DNA from: a virus
Direction: 5' to 3' (one strand)
DNA: 30,917 nt
IMG/VR virus record: IMGVR_UViG_3300030328_000829
Location: 1 to 30,917 of that record
Shown: positions 5,599-12,424 of the stretch, piece by piece
Layout: every line of letters starts with the position of its first letter
Position numbering within the stretch: position 1 is the first letter of the stretch
The notes under the pieces: generated by a model
Database searches by the model: none
What the model saw: only the letters and a program-made list of their open reading frames with translations
What the model was told of the DNA's origin: nothing
Program-made: the position numbers and the translations under genes

Positions 5599-6345
5599 AT
5601 GACGTTTTATTTAGGTACACACGAACCACATTGGTTACGTGACACAGACGTACCATTATTTATATCTCGTAGACGATTAGACAGACTGAAGAAACTTCCA
5701 GTAGCTCTATGCAACTGGTCTTTGGACAGCGGAGGGTTTACTGAGCTACACCAGTATGGAGGCTGGCAACTATCTGCTAAAGACTACGCATCTAAAGTTA
5801 AAAGATATGTAGATGAGATAGGCAATTTAGATTGGGCAGCTCCGCAAGATTGGATGTGTGAAACAACTGCAATAAAAAGTACAGGCTTAACAGTAGAAGA
5901 ACACCAAATCTTAACTGTTCAAAACTTTTTAGAGTTAAGACAGTTGCTCGGCACGATTGTTGTACCTGTACTGCAAGGATGGGAGTACGACGATTACCAT
6001 AAGTGTGTAGAAATGTATGATAAAGCAGGGGTTGATCTTTCTTCTGAACCTACCGTTGGGTTGGGTTCTGTTTGTAGACGCAATGCTTTAAAAGAAATCA
6101 CCCATATTATTACGAGCCTTCAACCTCTTAAACTGCATGGGTTTGGTGTTAAGGGTGACGGTTATAAAGCTAACTTTCATAAGTTAGTTAGTGCTGATTC
6201 AATGGCTTGGTCTTTCGGTGCGAGGTATCAACCACCTTTAGATGGGTGTACTCACAAGACTTGTGCTAATTGTAAACACTTTGCTTTGTTATGGAGAGAA
6301 AAAATGTTAAACAAATTAAAGGAGGTGAGAAGTGAGGAAAGTTAA
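5599..6345 (+). CDS. dpdA: DpdA-like 7-deazaguanine DNA transglycosylase, 248 aa
   Basis: Member of the phage DpdA branch of the tRNA-guanine transglycosylase superfamily, which exchanges guanine in DNA for a 7-deazaguanine base such as preQ0. Visible motifs in order: FYLGTHEPHW (3-12), LDSGGF (42-47, like the DSGGF of TGT), PQDWMCE (82-88), VPVLQGW (122-128), GLGSVCRR (154-161), LHGFGVK (179-185) and SADSMAWSFGAR (198-209), whose D200 is the likely nucleophile. C217, C222 and C225 with the following His resemble the TGT zinc site. GGAGG precedes the ATG. No queuosine-pathway gene (folE, queC, queD, queE) is visible in the window, so the base would come from the host or from genes outside. 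Confidence 0.85.
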   Translation: MTFYLGTHEPHWLRDTDVPLFISRRRLDRLKKLPVALCNWSLDSGGFTELHQYGGWQLSAKDYASKVKRYVDEIGNLDWAAPQDWMCETTAIKSTGLTVEEHQILTVQNFLELRQLLGTIVVPVLQGWEYDDYHKCVEMYDKAGVDLSSEPTVGLGSVCRRNALKEITHIITSLQPLKLHGFGVKGDGYKANFHKLVSADSMAWSFGARYQPPLDGCTHKTCANCKHFALLWREKMLNKLKEVRSEES

Positions 6346-6526
6346 AGCTTGGATCAGATTCGAGTCGAGTAAAGAGATTGAGTTCGAGATACCTGATGAC
6401 TGTGTGTTAGAAGATGCACACGAACATGTCGATTGGGAATTAGAGGATGAGAAACAGTGTTCCCTTGATGGCGCTGTTGTTTATTACATAGAAGATCCGA
6501 AGACGGGAGAGACATGGGAGAAATAA
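6332..6526 (+). CDS. Hypothetical acidic protein, GTG start, 64 aa
   Basis: Starts at GTG, supported by a near-perfect ribosome site AAAGGAGGTGAG just upstream and by a 14-base overlap with the DpdA-like gene. The product begins with a beta-like stretch (RKVKAWIRFESSKEIEFEIP), followed by an acidic helix, like a small alpha/beta domain. No family is recognised. It overlaps the next gene by 13 bases. Confidence 0.75.
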   Translation: MRKVKAWIRFESSKEIEFEIPDDCVLEDAHEHVDWELEDEKQCSLDGAVVYYIEDPKTGETWEK

Positions 6527-6732
6527 AGCATGGTCTGTCTGCTTATCGTAACAACCTTTGCAGGTGTGATATTTGTAGAGGGGCAGGCACATTAGATGCT
6601 AAGAAGCGAAGGGATGCGAAGCGTGTTGAGCGTGAACCTAAACCTGACCGTAAAGTGAGACTTAGTGATGTGTATTTTGATACACTTACTAGAGAACAAT
6701 ACATGAAGTTAAGGGAGGACCATGACTTCTGA
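6514..6732 (+). CDS. Small phage protein with HG...CRCxxCR motif, 72 aa
   Basis: The N-terminus reads HGLSAYRNNLCRCDICRGAG (residues 6-25). This HGxxxYxxxxCRCxxCR pattern recurs in small actinobacteriophage proteins and probably binds a metal through its three Cys and the His. A basic helix (KKRRDAKRVEREPKPDRK) follows, consistent with nucleic-acid contact. The start overlaps the preceding gene, with GGGAGA before it. The family pattern is recalled; its function is not established. Confidence 0.75.
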   Translation: MGEIKHGLSAYRNNLCRCDICRGAGTLDAKKRRDAKRVEREPKPDRKVRLSDVYFDTLTREQYMKLREDHDF

Positions 6733-6877
6733 AGAACCTGAGATATGGAACCTTGAATATGAGGTGTTAATAAAAGGCATCATCCCTTTCTCCGTTGGAG
6801 AGCAGGTGGTATCGGGGCATTATCAAATCGTTAATGCTGACGTAGTGAAATTGGAGATAACAAAATCAGATGAGTGA
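6722..6877 (+). CDS. Hypothetical protein, 51 aa
   Basis: The ATG at 6722 has AGGGAGG just before it and overlaps the end of the preceding gene. The product (MTSEEPEIWNLEYEVLIKG and onward) alternates hydrophobic and polar residues like a small beta barrel or sheet and has no Cys. It overlaps the next gene by eight bases. Unrecognised; the strong ribosome site and the coupled junctions on both sides support it. Confidence 0.7.
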   Translation: MTSEEPEIWNLEYEVLIKGIIPFSVGEQVVSGHYQIVNADVVKLEITKSDE

Positions 6878-7079
6878 AGACAATAAAGAGTTAACAGTTG
6901 AACACTTCTACTCTGCCATCAACCCGAAGGCAGTACTAGGAGTGCTCGACTTGTTGCATGACATAAGGAACTTGATCGACTCATACCTTACAGATATGCA
7001 ACAGTTGATCATTGAAGTAACAGGAGCAGAGGAAGCAGAGAATGTAACCAAGCTGCACATACCAGGAAAGGATAAGTAA
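6870..7079 (+). CDS. Hypothetical helical protein, 69 aa
   Basis: Starts within the end of the preceding gene and ends on a TAATG junction with the next one. The product looks all-helical (FYSAINPKAVLGVLDLLHDI, then LIDSYLTDMQQLIIEV), with regularly spaced Leu and Ile that could make it dimerise. No motif points to a function. Confidence 0.7.
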   Translation: MSEDNKELTVEHFYSAINPKAVLGVLDLLHDIRNLIDSYLTDMQQLIIEVTGAEEAENVTKLHIPGKDK

Positions 7080-7558
7080 TGCACATATCTTCAACACTGA
7101 TAGAGCAGGCGACACGACCACACCCACAGGAGCAAACTAAACTCCGCAGAGGCGTGAAGACTGACAAGTCTTTAGCCGTGTACGAATTAGCAAGAGCGTG
7201 TATTGACCAGCCCAGCCATCCGTTGAGGTTAGCGGATGAGAAGCTGATGTTTAAAACTAAACGAGGAGCTATTGAGTACACTTCCCAGCTTCGTATAGGT
7301 AAACGTAAAACTTTGATACACGCCTTGGAAGATACAAGGATGACAGACCGTGGGCATTTCAACGTGTGGGTTGAAAGCTTCCTAGTCGGCAGGTACACCA
7401 TAGGGTTGGAGTACATCAGCGACTATGACGAAGTGGAGTTGAAGAAGAAAACTCCTGTCACATACATGGGTCAACCAACAGAAGAAGCAGCTCTCAGAGC
7501 AGCCACGGATCACGAACTAGGGCATCGTGACATCGAAGTAGGTGAGTGGTTAGACTGA
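7079..7558 (+). CDS. Hypothetical protein, 159 aa, last gene of the early operon
   Basis: Starts on a TAATG junction. The product is mixed alpha/beta and basic in its first half (RRGVKTDKSLAVYELARACID). It has a central strand-rich part (GHFNVWVESFLVGRYTIGLEYISDYDEVELKKK) and an acidic C-terminus containing DHELGHRD. The HExxH-like look of that stretch is not a true zinc-protease motif. No family is recognised. An inverted repeat at 7565-7610 follows the stop and probably ends the operon. Confidence 0.7.
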   Translation: MHISSTLIEQATRPHPQEQTKLRRGVKTDKSLAVYELARACIDQPSHPLRLADEKLMFKTKRGAIEYTSQLRIGKRKTLIHALEDTRMTDRGHFNVWVESFLVGRYTIGLEYISDYDEVELKKKTPVTYMGQPTEEAALRAATDHELGHRDIEVGEWLD

Positions 7559-7564
7559 GCATCG

Positions 7565-7610
7565 GGAGGGTGAGTGAAGTCTTCCCTCCTTTCTTCTTTG
7601 CTCACCCTCC
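7565..7610 (+). terminator. Possible terminator stem-loop
   Basis: A perfect 10-bp inverted repeat, GGAGGGTGAG (7565-7574) and CTCACCCTCC (7601-7610), spans a pyrimidine-rich 26-nt loop. It starts seven bases after the operon's last stop. There is no T run after it, so an intrinsic terminator is plausible but not classical. Confidence 0.45.
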
Positions 7611-7640
7611 TACCTCCATCCACCACTGAAATAAATTATT

Positions 7641-7649
7641 TGTTATACT
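7641..7649 (+). promoter_or_regulatory. Extended -10 promoter candidate
   Basis: TGTTATACT matches the extended -10 form TGnTATAAT except for one base. It lies about 100 bases before the nuclease gene, in the only sizeable gap of the second plus-strand block. No good -35 is seen, as expected for an extended -10 promoter. Confidence 0.45.
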
Positions 7650-7677
7650 GGCTGCTAGCAGGCAGGCAAAGCTAGGA

Positions 7678-7714
7678 GGCACACCCCTTAAAGGGTGTGC
7701 CGCTAGCTACTAGC
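7678..7714. repeat. Stem-loop plus copy of the 741-754 repeat
   Basis: A 9-bp inverted repeat GGCACACCC/GGGTGTGCC (7678-7686 and 7693-7701) with a CTTAAA loop is followed directly by CGCTAGCTACTAGC (7701-7714). The same 14 bases occur at 741-754, where they also abut a stem-loop. The arrangement of hairpin followed by this 14-mer is thus present in both control regions. Confidence 0.7.
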
Positions 7715-7750
7715 TAGGGAGATAGAATTATTAACGAGAACCATTCGTAC

Positions 7751-8590
7751 ATGGATGGCAAGTGGCATCACATTTGGCATCAATCTGATCTTAAAACTTT
7801 TGAGATGTGTCCTGAACGGGCACGAAAAATATGGGCAGGTGAAGTGTCAGACCCTGAGTCTGATGCGGCTGTACTTGGAACAGCATGCCATAACGCTGTT
7901 GAAAGACTTCTTCTTCCCGCCGACCCTGAATCTTATGATCATTGTTACCCAGTGGAACGATGCGAAGAGTCTTACGATTTGTTGCACGACTACTTCGAGC
8001 AGGAACTAACAGAGCTGTCTCCCGCTATTGAGAAGTGGAACAGTTACGGTTCAGTGGACAAGATGAGGAGCATGGGTACCAGCAAACTTGATGCCTGGTA
8101 TGAGGAGATTTACAACGGGTTGACACCGATGCACGTCGAGTTGCCTTTCAAAAAATTGTTGTTTGAAGATGATGAGAGGGTCGTTCACATGGAGGGACGG
8201 ATCGACCTGATAGATAGCAACCTTGGTATCGTCGATTGGAAATTCCCTAAGAGGGATTACACGAGAGACAAATGGCAGTACGACAGGTGGGACGTTCAGT
8301 CCACTGTGTACTCTTGGGCTGTTGATCAGATGAAGGGGGAATTGAAAAGAGATTTTGAAGAACACGCTATGACTTTCTATGTCGTACATGGTAAGTCAGG
8401 TGTGTCGCAGATGAGAATAGATCGTTCGCCTCAGGACTGGGAGTTCCTGAAGCGCAAAGTCGAGGCGTTGAGTCGTCTCGTGGAACGTTCAGACATGGAA
8501 GTCTGGACGTTGAATGATGCTGGCTGGTGGTGCTCCGAGAAGTGGGCACCCTGCTGGCACTTATGCAAAGGAAAAGAAACATATGGATAA
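7751..8590 (+). CDS. Cas4/RecB-like PD-(D/E)XK nuclease with Cys cluster, 279 aa
   Basis: A DNA exonuclease or end-processing nuclease of the Cas4/AddB-like group. Visible: SDLKTFEMCPERA (12-24) with C20, GTACHNAVE (43-51) with H47, GRIDLID (149-155) with D152, VDWK (161-164) with the D-x-K pair, QSTVY (183-187) as motif QxxxY, and C-terminal C261, C268 and C272, which with C20 match the four-Cys iron-sulfur site of Cas4-type nucleases. There is no CRISPR array or cas1 nearby, so a role in phage recombination or replication is likely. The ATG at 7751 lacks a strong ribosome site. An upstream non-standard start cannot be excluded, since the frame is open back to 7718. First gene of the replication block; overlaps the next by eight bases. 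Confidence 0.85.
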   Translation: MDGKWHHIWHQSDLKTFEMCPERARKIWAGEVSDPESDAAVLGTACHNAVERLLLPADPESYDHCYPVERCEESYDLLHDYFEQELTELSPAIEKWNSYGSVDKMRSMGTSKLDAWYEEIYNGLTPMHVELPFKKLLFEDDERVVHMEGRIDLIDSNLGIVDWKFPKRDYTRDKWQYDRWDVQSTVYSWAVDQMKGELKRDFEEHAMTFYVVHGKSGVSQMRIDRSPQDWEFLKRKVEALSRLVERSDMEVWTLNDAGWWCSEKWAPCWHLCKGKETYG

Positions 8591-9167
8591 AGACAAGTTG
8601 ATTGTGGCGCAGAACTGTAACTCTGCGACTGCAACAGTCATGGCTGCACTCGTTAACTCTGGTGCATTTACCTATGAGGATGTTCGTGCCAACTGGGGTG
8701 ACTTACATCAGATCATAAACGAAAACACTCACGCCACAGCGGGTGCTCAGACCGTCGCACAGGCGTTCCCTGAGACACAGACACTACCTACCCCACCTCC
8801 TGCTCCAGCAGCGCCTCAGACGGCTTCTACGCCGCCCTCAGCGCCAGCTAGCAAGAGTAAGGGAGGGTGGATACGTGAAGATGCGTTTGAAACAATCACA
8901 GGAGCGATTGAATTTGAACGCATGAGTGGTATTACTTTCGGTTCAAAAGACTCTAACTTCTTTTGCAACCAGGCAGTTAAACAAGCAGGTAAGTTGCCTA
9001 ACGGCACGGTTCTAAAGAACCCTAAGACTTACCCGCACTCTAAGGTAAAGAGAGCCGACTACTTGAAAGGTGACTGGGCTGAAGCACTAGCTCAATACGC
9101 CGAATTTGCCATAGACTTTGATGCACTACCAGCGTCGTTCACACGACCTGCAATGTATGTGAGTTGA
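8583..9167 (+). CDS. Two-domain hypothetical protein with Pro/Ala linker, 194 aa
   Basis: The start at 8583 overlaps the nuclease gene by eight bases and has AAAGGA upstream. An earlier in-frame ATG at 8514 would overlap it by 77 bases. A helical N-terminal domain (about 1-60) is joined by a flexible Pro/Ala/Thr linker (about 65-95) to a C-terminal domain (96-194) with aromatic and basic residues (GITFGSKDSNFFCNQAVKQ). Its place between nuclease and helicase suggests an accessory replication factor, perhaps a loader or single-strand-binding protein. No family is recognised. Confidence 0.7.
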   Translation: MDKDKLIVAQNCNSATATVMAALVNSGAFTYEDVRANWGDLHQIINENTHATAGAQTVAQAFPETQTLPTPPPAPAAPQTASTPPSAPASKSKGGWIREDAFETITGAIEFERMSGITFGSKDSNFFCNQAVKQAGKLPNGTVLKNPKTYPHSKVKRADYLKGDWAEALAQYAEFAIDFDALPASFTRPAMYVS

Positions 9168-9168
9168 T

Positions 9169-10200
9169 ATGGTAACGAGACTCAGCGCTCAAGAGGCTGA
9201 GGCTCGTGTTGAACAGGCAAGGGCTGGCTCCTCTGATCTCCCTGAGGGGTCAGCCTCATCTGTTACAACCTTAACGTTGCCTACCTGCCTTGATATAGCC
9301 GAACGATTAATAGAAGATGCAACCGATCAGACCGCCCGATGGTCTCTCGGTGTGCACGAAATAGACGACGCATTAGGAGGAGGACTTAAACCCCGTGAGC
9401 TGCTACTCGTAGCAGGCAAAGCACACACAGGTAAAACAGTTCTACTCATAAACGCTGTCGCTAAAAACCCTGACAGTCTTGTCATATGGATGACACCTGA
9501 CGAACCTGACCTTATGGTTCTGTCACGTATCCTGAGTATCAGACTCAACATGAACCCACGAGAGGTGTACGACTTGGCTCGTAAAGGAGATGAGAAGATC
9601 CTTCGAGCTATACGTCACCAATCGGAAACAGATCTAAGAAACCTGAGGATCATAGATCGTGCCACGTTCTCCAAGTATGGGGCGCAGATGCGTAAAGAAG
9701 GTCACCCTGTTGAAGGGCCTATAGAGATAGCGGACCACATCCTAGGAACGTGGACACCACGAGAATATGGTAAAGGCCCTGACGTTTTTGTTTGGGATTT
9801 CGCCTCACAACTAGACGACCCTGAACTGGGAGATGACCCCGCTAAAATAGGGGCACTCAAATCCTTAGGGATGAGACACGAAGCTGTGACCATAGTGGTG
9901 CACCAAGCGTCACGAGGTAGCGGCAACAGAGGAGCAGCCTTAGGTATCGAATCAGGTAGATTCGGTGGCGAAGACTTAGCTCACTTTATGATCACAGTGT
10001 GGCGACCACACGAAGATTCATCCCTGTCCATGGAGGAACGTGCCACGTTAGAGAACTTTTTTGGAGTAGCATTAGTTAAGAACAAAAGGTTCGACGGTAA
10101 GAAAGTGTCATTGAAGATGGAGATTAAACCTTCAGGAGCTTTAGTAGACCCATACGAGGAGCTGAGAATACAGCTACGGATGGGACCAGACGATGAATGA
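9169..10200 (+). CDS. RecA-fold ATPase, DnaB-type replicative helicase-like, 343 aa
   Basis: Likely the replicative helicase motor of the phage. After a 50-residue variable N-terminus comes SLGVHEIDDALGGGLKPREL (59-78), the usual entry of DnaB/KaiC-type domains. Then follow Walker A GKAHTGKT (83-90), a catalytic acidic residue in MTPDEP (108-113), Walker B DVFVWD (205-210) and VVHQASRG (243-250) in the sensor position. It is shorter than full DnaB and lacks the typical N-terminal primase-binding domain, so it may work with the adjacent primase-polymerase. A RecA/Sak4-type recombinase is an alternative reading of the same fold. The start follows the upstream stop by one base and has a weak ribosome site. 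Confidence 0.8.
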   Translation: MVTRLSAQEAEARVEQARAGSSDLPEGSASSVTTLTLPTCLDIAERLIEDATDQTARWSLGVHEIDDALGGGLKPRELLLVAGKAHTGKTVLLINAVAKNPDSLVIWMTPDEPDLMVLSRILSIRLNMNPREVYDLARKGDEKILRAIRHQSETDLRNLRIIDRATFSKYGAQMRKEGHPVEGPIEIADHILGTWTPREYGKGPDVFVWDFASQLDDPELGDDPAKIGALKSLGMRHEAVTIVVHQASRGSGNRGAALGIESGRFGGEDLAHFMITVWRPHEDSSLSMEERATLENFFGVALVKNKRFDGKKVSLKMEIKPSGALVDPYEELRIQLRMGPDDE

Positions 10201-11254
10201 TTTCACCTCCCTGTTCTACATGACATTCCACGGGTTCCCCCACGCATGGGGAGAATCAGGAGACAACCCTCACGCAGTGTGGGAAGACCTGACCCTCGCA
10301 CATTTCAGACGGCACCTAGACGGGGAGATACCATTAGGTATATACCCGATGATCTACGACCCGACGAACAAACACGTAGGGCCAAGAGGATGGGTGGAAG
10401 AAGGCAACGGTAAAATCGTTCGCACCTACCCTGACATGCGTAAAGAACTGTGGGTTTGCTCATGGGGTTGCATCGACATTGATGCAAAATCAGACGCACA
10501 CACAGGCCAAGGCACAGAAGATGAAGTAATGGAATACGCTTTCTCCATACACAACATCCTTCAAGTGCAATCAATACCATCATGGGTTGAACGTACACGA
10601 TCAGGCGGGGCGCACATATGGGTGTTTGCTGACACATGGTGCTCAACAACAGACATGAGAAGATGCCTGTTAGCAGCAGAAGAAATGGCAGGAGTACCAA
10701 CAGACTCACCGTTCCCTAAAAGCGAATGGTTAACAGGACCACCAGGAAACTTTGTTCGTTTACCGTATCATGGTAAACGTGCAAGAGTTGATCGTCAGGT
10801 GGTTGTCAATGAACAAGGAGAACCACTCCCTTTGGAAGACTTCCTTCAAGAAGCAAACGGTAAACGTGCGAAGATCGCAGACATCAAAGCGTCAGCGTTG
10901 CTGAAAACAGAACCTAAACCTCACATACCAAACCCCGTTTACAAAGCAGCACCGTCTAAGATGAGTGGTGCTTTGAAGAAACAATACGAGAACGGTCCAC
11001 CCGCAGGTGCCTACACGGAGAACCAAGGGAGAGGAAGAGGAAGACACGGCTGGCTGTACAGTTGGGCGTGTCTAGCTTTCCGTGACGGACACGACATGAA
11101 TATGGTGGTAGGTTGTTTAGAAGACATGGATAACAGATTCACACACAAGTTTTGGCAGAATGGGAAACCACGCCACGATCAGGTACCCCAGTTACGCAAC
11201 CTAGCTATGAAAGCGCAGGATGATGTCGCCTCAAGAACACGCATTTACCGTTAA
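10193..11254 (+). CDS. Primase-polymerase (AEP/PrimPol type), 353 aa
   Basis: An archaeo-eukaryotic primase superfamily enzyme that would make primers and perhaps extend them. Seen: the metal-binding pair CIDIDAK (D95, D97), RTRSGGAHIWVF (134-145) with the S-x-H-like motif around H141, and GNFVRLPYH (185-193), typical of phage and plasmid PrimPols. The C-terminal part (about 250-353) is basic and helical, with a Gly/Arg linker (ENQGRGRGRHGWLYSWA), and may be the primase C-terminal domain that contacts helicase or template. It overlaps the helicase gene by eight bases, so the two are probably made together. Confidence 0.8.
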   Translation: MNDFTSLFYMTFHGFPHAWGESGDNPHAVWEDLTLAHFRRHLDGEIPLGIYPMIYDPTNKHVGPRGWVEEGNGKIVRTYPDMRKELWVCSWGCIDIDAKSDAHTGQGTEDEVMEYAFSIHNILQVQSIPSWVERTRSGGAHIWVFADTWCSTTDMRRCLLAAEEMAGVPTDSPFPKSEWLTGPPGNFVRLPYHGKRARVDRQVVVNEQGEPLPLEDFLQEANGKRAKIADIKASALLKTEPKPHIPNPVYKAAPSKMSGALKKQYENGPPAGAYTENQGRGRGRHGWLYSWACLAFRDGHDMNMVVGCLEDMDNRFTHKFWQNGKPRHDQVPQLRNLAMKAQDDVASRTRIYR

Positions 11255-11564
11255 GGGTAGACCCAAACCAAAGGGTCGCCCTCGAATGACAAGAAGAGGG
11301 CGGGTCTACACACCCAAAGACACTCTCGAATATGAAGCGAAGATAGCTGAAGCATATGACGGTCCGATGTTTGAAGGACCAGTACTTATGAGGATCACGT
11401 ACACCACTGAACATCAGTGCATAGAGATAGAAGAGTTGTCTTGTGAAAAATCGAAATTGCGTTTCGATTTAGATAACGCTATTAAAGCAACGTTAGATGG
11501 TTTGAATGGTATCGCTTACCCTGACGACAACCAGGTCCACCACATTGAGGCCACCAAACTATGA
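11220..11564 (+). CDS. RusA-like Holliday junction resolvase, 114 aa
   Basis: Resolves four-way DNA junctions during recombination and before packaging. The N-terminal KGRPKPKGRPRMTRRGRVY (12-30) and the acidic catalytic set FDLDNAIK (82-89; D83, D85, with N86 and K89) and PDDNQ (101-105) match the RusA family, as does the length near 120 residues. Two adjacent ATGs (11220, 11223) are possible starts; both lie within the 3' end of the primase gene. It overlaps the next gene by four bases. Confidence 0.88.
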   Translation: MMSPQEHAFTVKGRPKPKGRPRMTRRGRVYTPKDTLEYEAKIAEAYDGPMFEGPVLMRITYTTEHQCIEIEELSCEKSKLRFDLDNAIKATLDGLNGIAYPDDNQVHHIEATKL

Positions 11565-12001
11565 CCTTTTCTGATCGTTCCTTCAATAAAAGATTTTATG
11601 AGATGGGTGATTTAGCGGAAGGAAAATTTGAGGAATGGTCGGAACACAACTTTGTACGTTATGGTTTGAACAGACCACCATTAGCGATGTGGAAGTTACC
11701 TCCTCGTATCAGATACACCCCCGATTATTTAACTTCAAACAACCTGGTTGAAGTACAAGGGTTCGGGAAGAAACAAATCATTCACATGAAACCAGACAAA
11801 TGGCAGGCTCTCCTCTGGTGGGATCGTAACCTGATGCCCGTTCAACTTTTTTTATACGATTCTTTTTACGAAAGACAGCTCATGTTTCCTATTAAGAAGC
11901 TGCGACCTTTCATAGATCGTGCAGAGATCCGCACCTTCCCAGAGGGGAAAGAGTACTATGCTATTAAAGCAGAGGAGGTATGGACGACGTTAGGTTCTTG
12001 A
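11561..12001 (+). CDS. PD-(D/E)XK-type endonuclease, 146 aa
   Basis: A small nuclease-fold protein. The motif YTPDYLTSNNLVEVQGFGKK (52-71) gives D55, then E64 with Q66 in the usual Lys position and Lys70/71 nearby, as in phage restriction-fold resolvases and VSR-like enzymes. An N-terminal helix (GDLAEGKFEEW) carries an acidic residue that could complete the site. The start is on an ATGA overlap with RusA. Possible roles are DNA repair, recombination or breakdown of host DNA; these are inferred from family and position. Confidence 0.7.
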   Translation: MTFSDRSFNKRFYEMGDLAEGKFEEWSEHNFVRYGLNRPPLAMWKLPPRIRYTPDYLTSNNLVEVQGFGKKQIIHMKPDKWQALLWWDRNLMPVQLFLYDSFYERQLMFPIKKLRPFIDRAEIRTFPEGKEYYAIKAEEVWTTLGS

Positions 12002-12424
12002 ATGCAGAAAGTTGTATCGGTACCATCGGACTCGTGGATCGTGGAATCCACGGCGATGAGCGCCACTTTTCTTGTTCGTATGTTAGGACTTTCCATGTCG
12101 AACCTCCCGTCAAATTCTCTAGCGGCGTTGATGCAAACACCCCCGAACGAAAATCCGTTACCAACGGCTGAAGAAATTCAAACCCAATCCGATTTTTCTT
12201 TCGTCGTGCAGAAAGCATTAGAGGAACTACCCGAAGATTACCGTGATGTACTGGTGATGGTATACGGGGAGGGTATGTCATTGCGTCAAGTAGAAGGTCT
12301 TACGGGCATACCAAAAACAACTGTGGCACGTAGACGTGACGCAGTAGCAGCAATATTTGCCCAAATATTGTTAAGAGAAATGCCTGAACTCGCAGAAAGA
12401 TACGAGATTAGTAAGGTCCTTTAG
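12002..12424 (+). CDS. Sigma-factor region-4-like HTH protein, 140 aa
   Basis: Residues about 70-118 (ALEELPEDYRDVLVMVYGEGMSLRQVEGLTGIPKTTVARRR and onward) match region 4 of sigma70-family factors, the domain that reads the -35 element. The first 65 residues look like a low-similarity tail without a clear region 2, so it is not a complete sigma factor. It is the last gene of the early/replication block and ends tail to tail with the late operon, overlapping by 17 bases. A late-gene activator or anti-host transcription factor is plausible. The exact start is uncertain, since internal ATGs at codons 19, 27 and 32 exist. Confidence 0.65.
   Translation: MQKVVSVPSDSWIVESTAMSATFLVRMLGLSMSNLPSNSLAALMQTPPNENPLPTAEEIQTQSDFSFVVQKALEELPEDYRDVLVMVYGEGMSLRQVEGLTGIPKTTVARRRDAVAAIFAQILLREMPELAERYEISKVL

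Noticed and set aside
7502-7545. DHELGHRD in the last early-operon gene, resembling a zinc-protease HExxH motif
   Set aside because: The order of residues does not give HExxH, and no third ligand or protease context is visible.
7751-8590. CRISPR-Cas relation suggested by the Cas4-like nuclease
   Set aside because: No repeat-spacer array and no other cas gene are present. The gene is in a replication block, where Cas4-like nucleases are common in phages.
12033-12052. Inverted repeat CGTGGAT/ATCCACG
   Set aside because: It lies inside the 5' part of the sigma-like gene, has a short arm and no T run. Probably chance or a coding constraint.
11980-12171. Frame of 63 codons with GAGGAGGT next to its ATG
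   Set aside because: The ribosome site is too close to the ATG, and the frame covers the sigma-like gene without any recognisable product. The sigma-like frame has the better family match.
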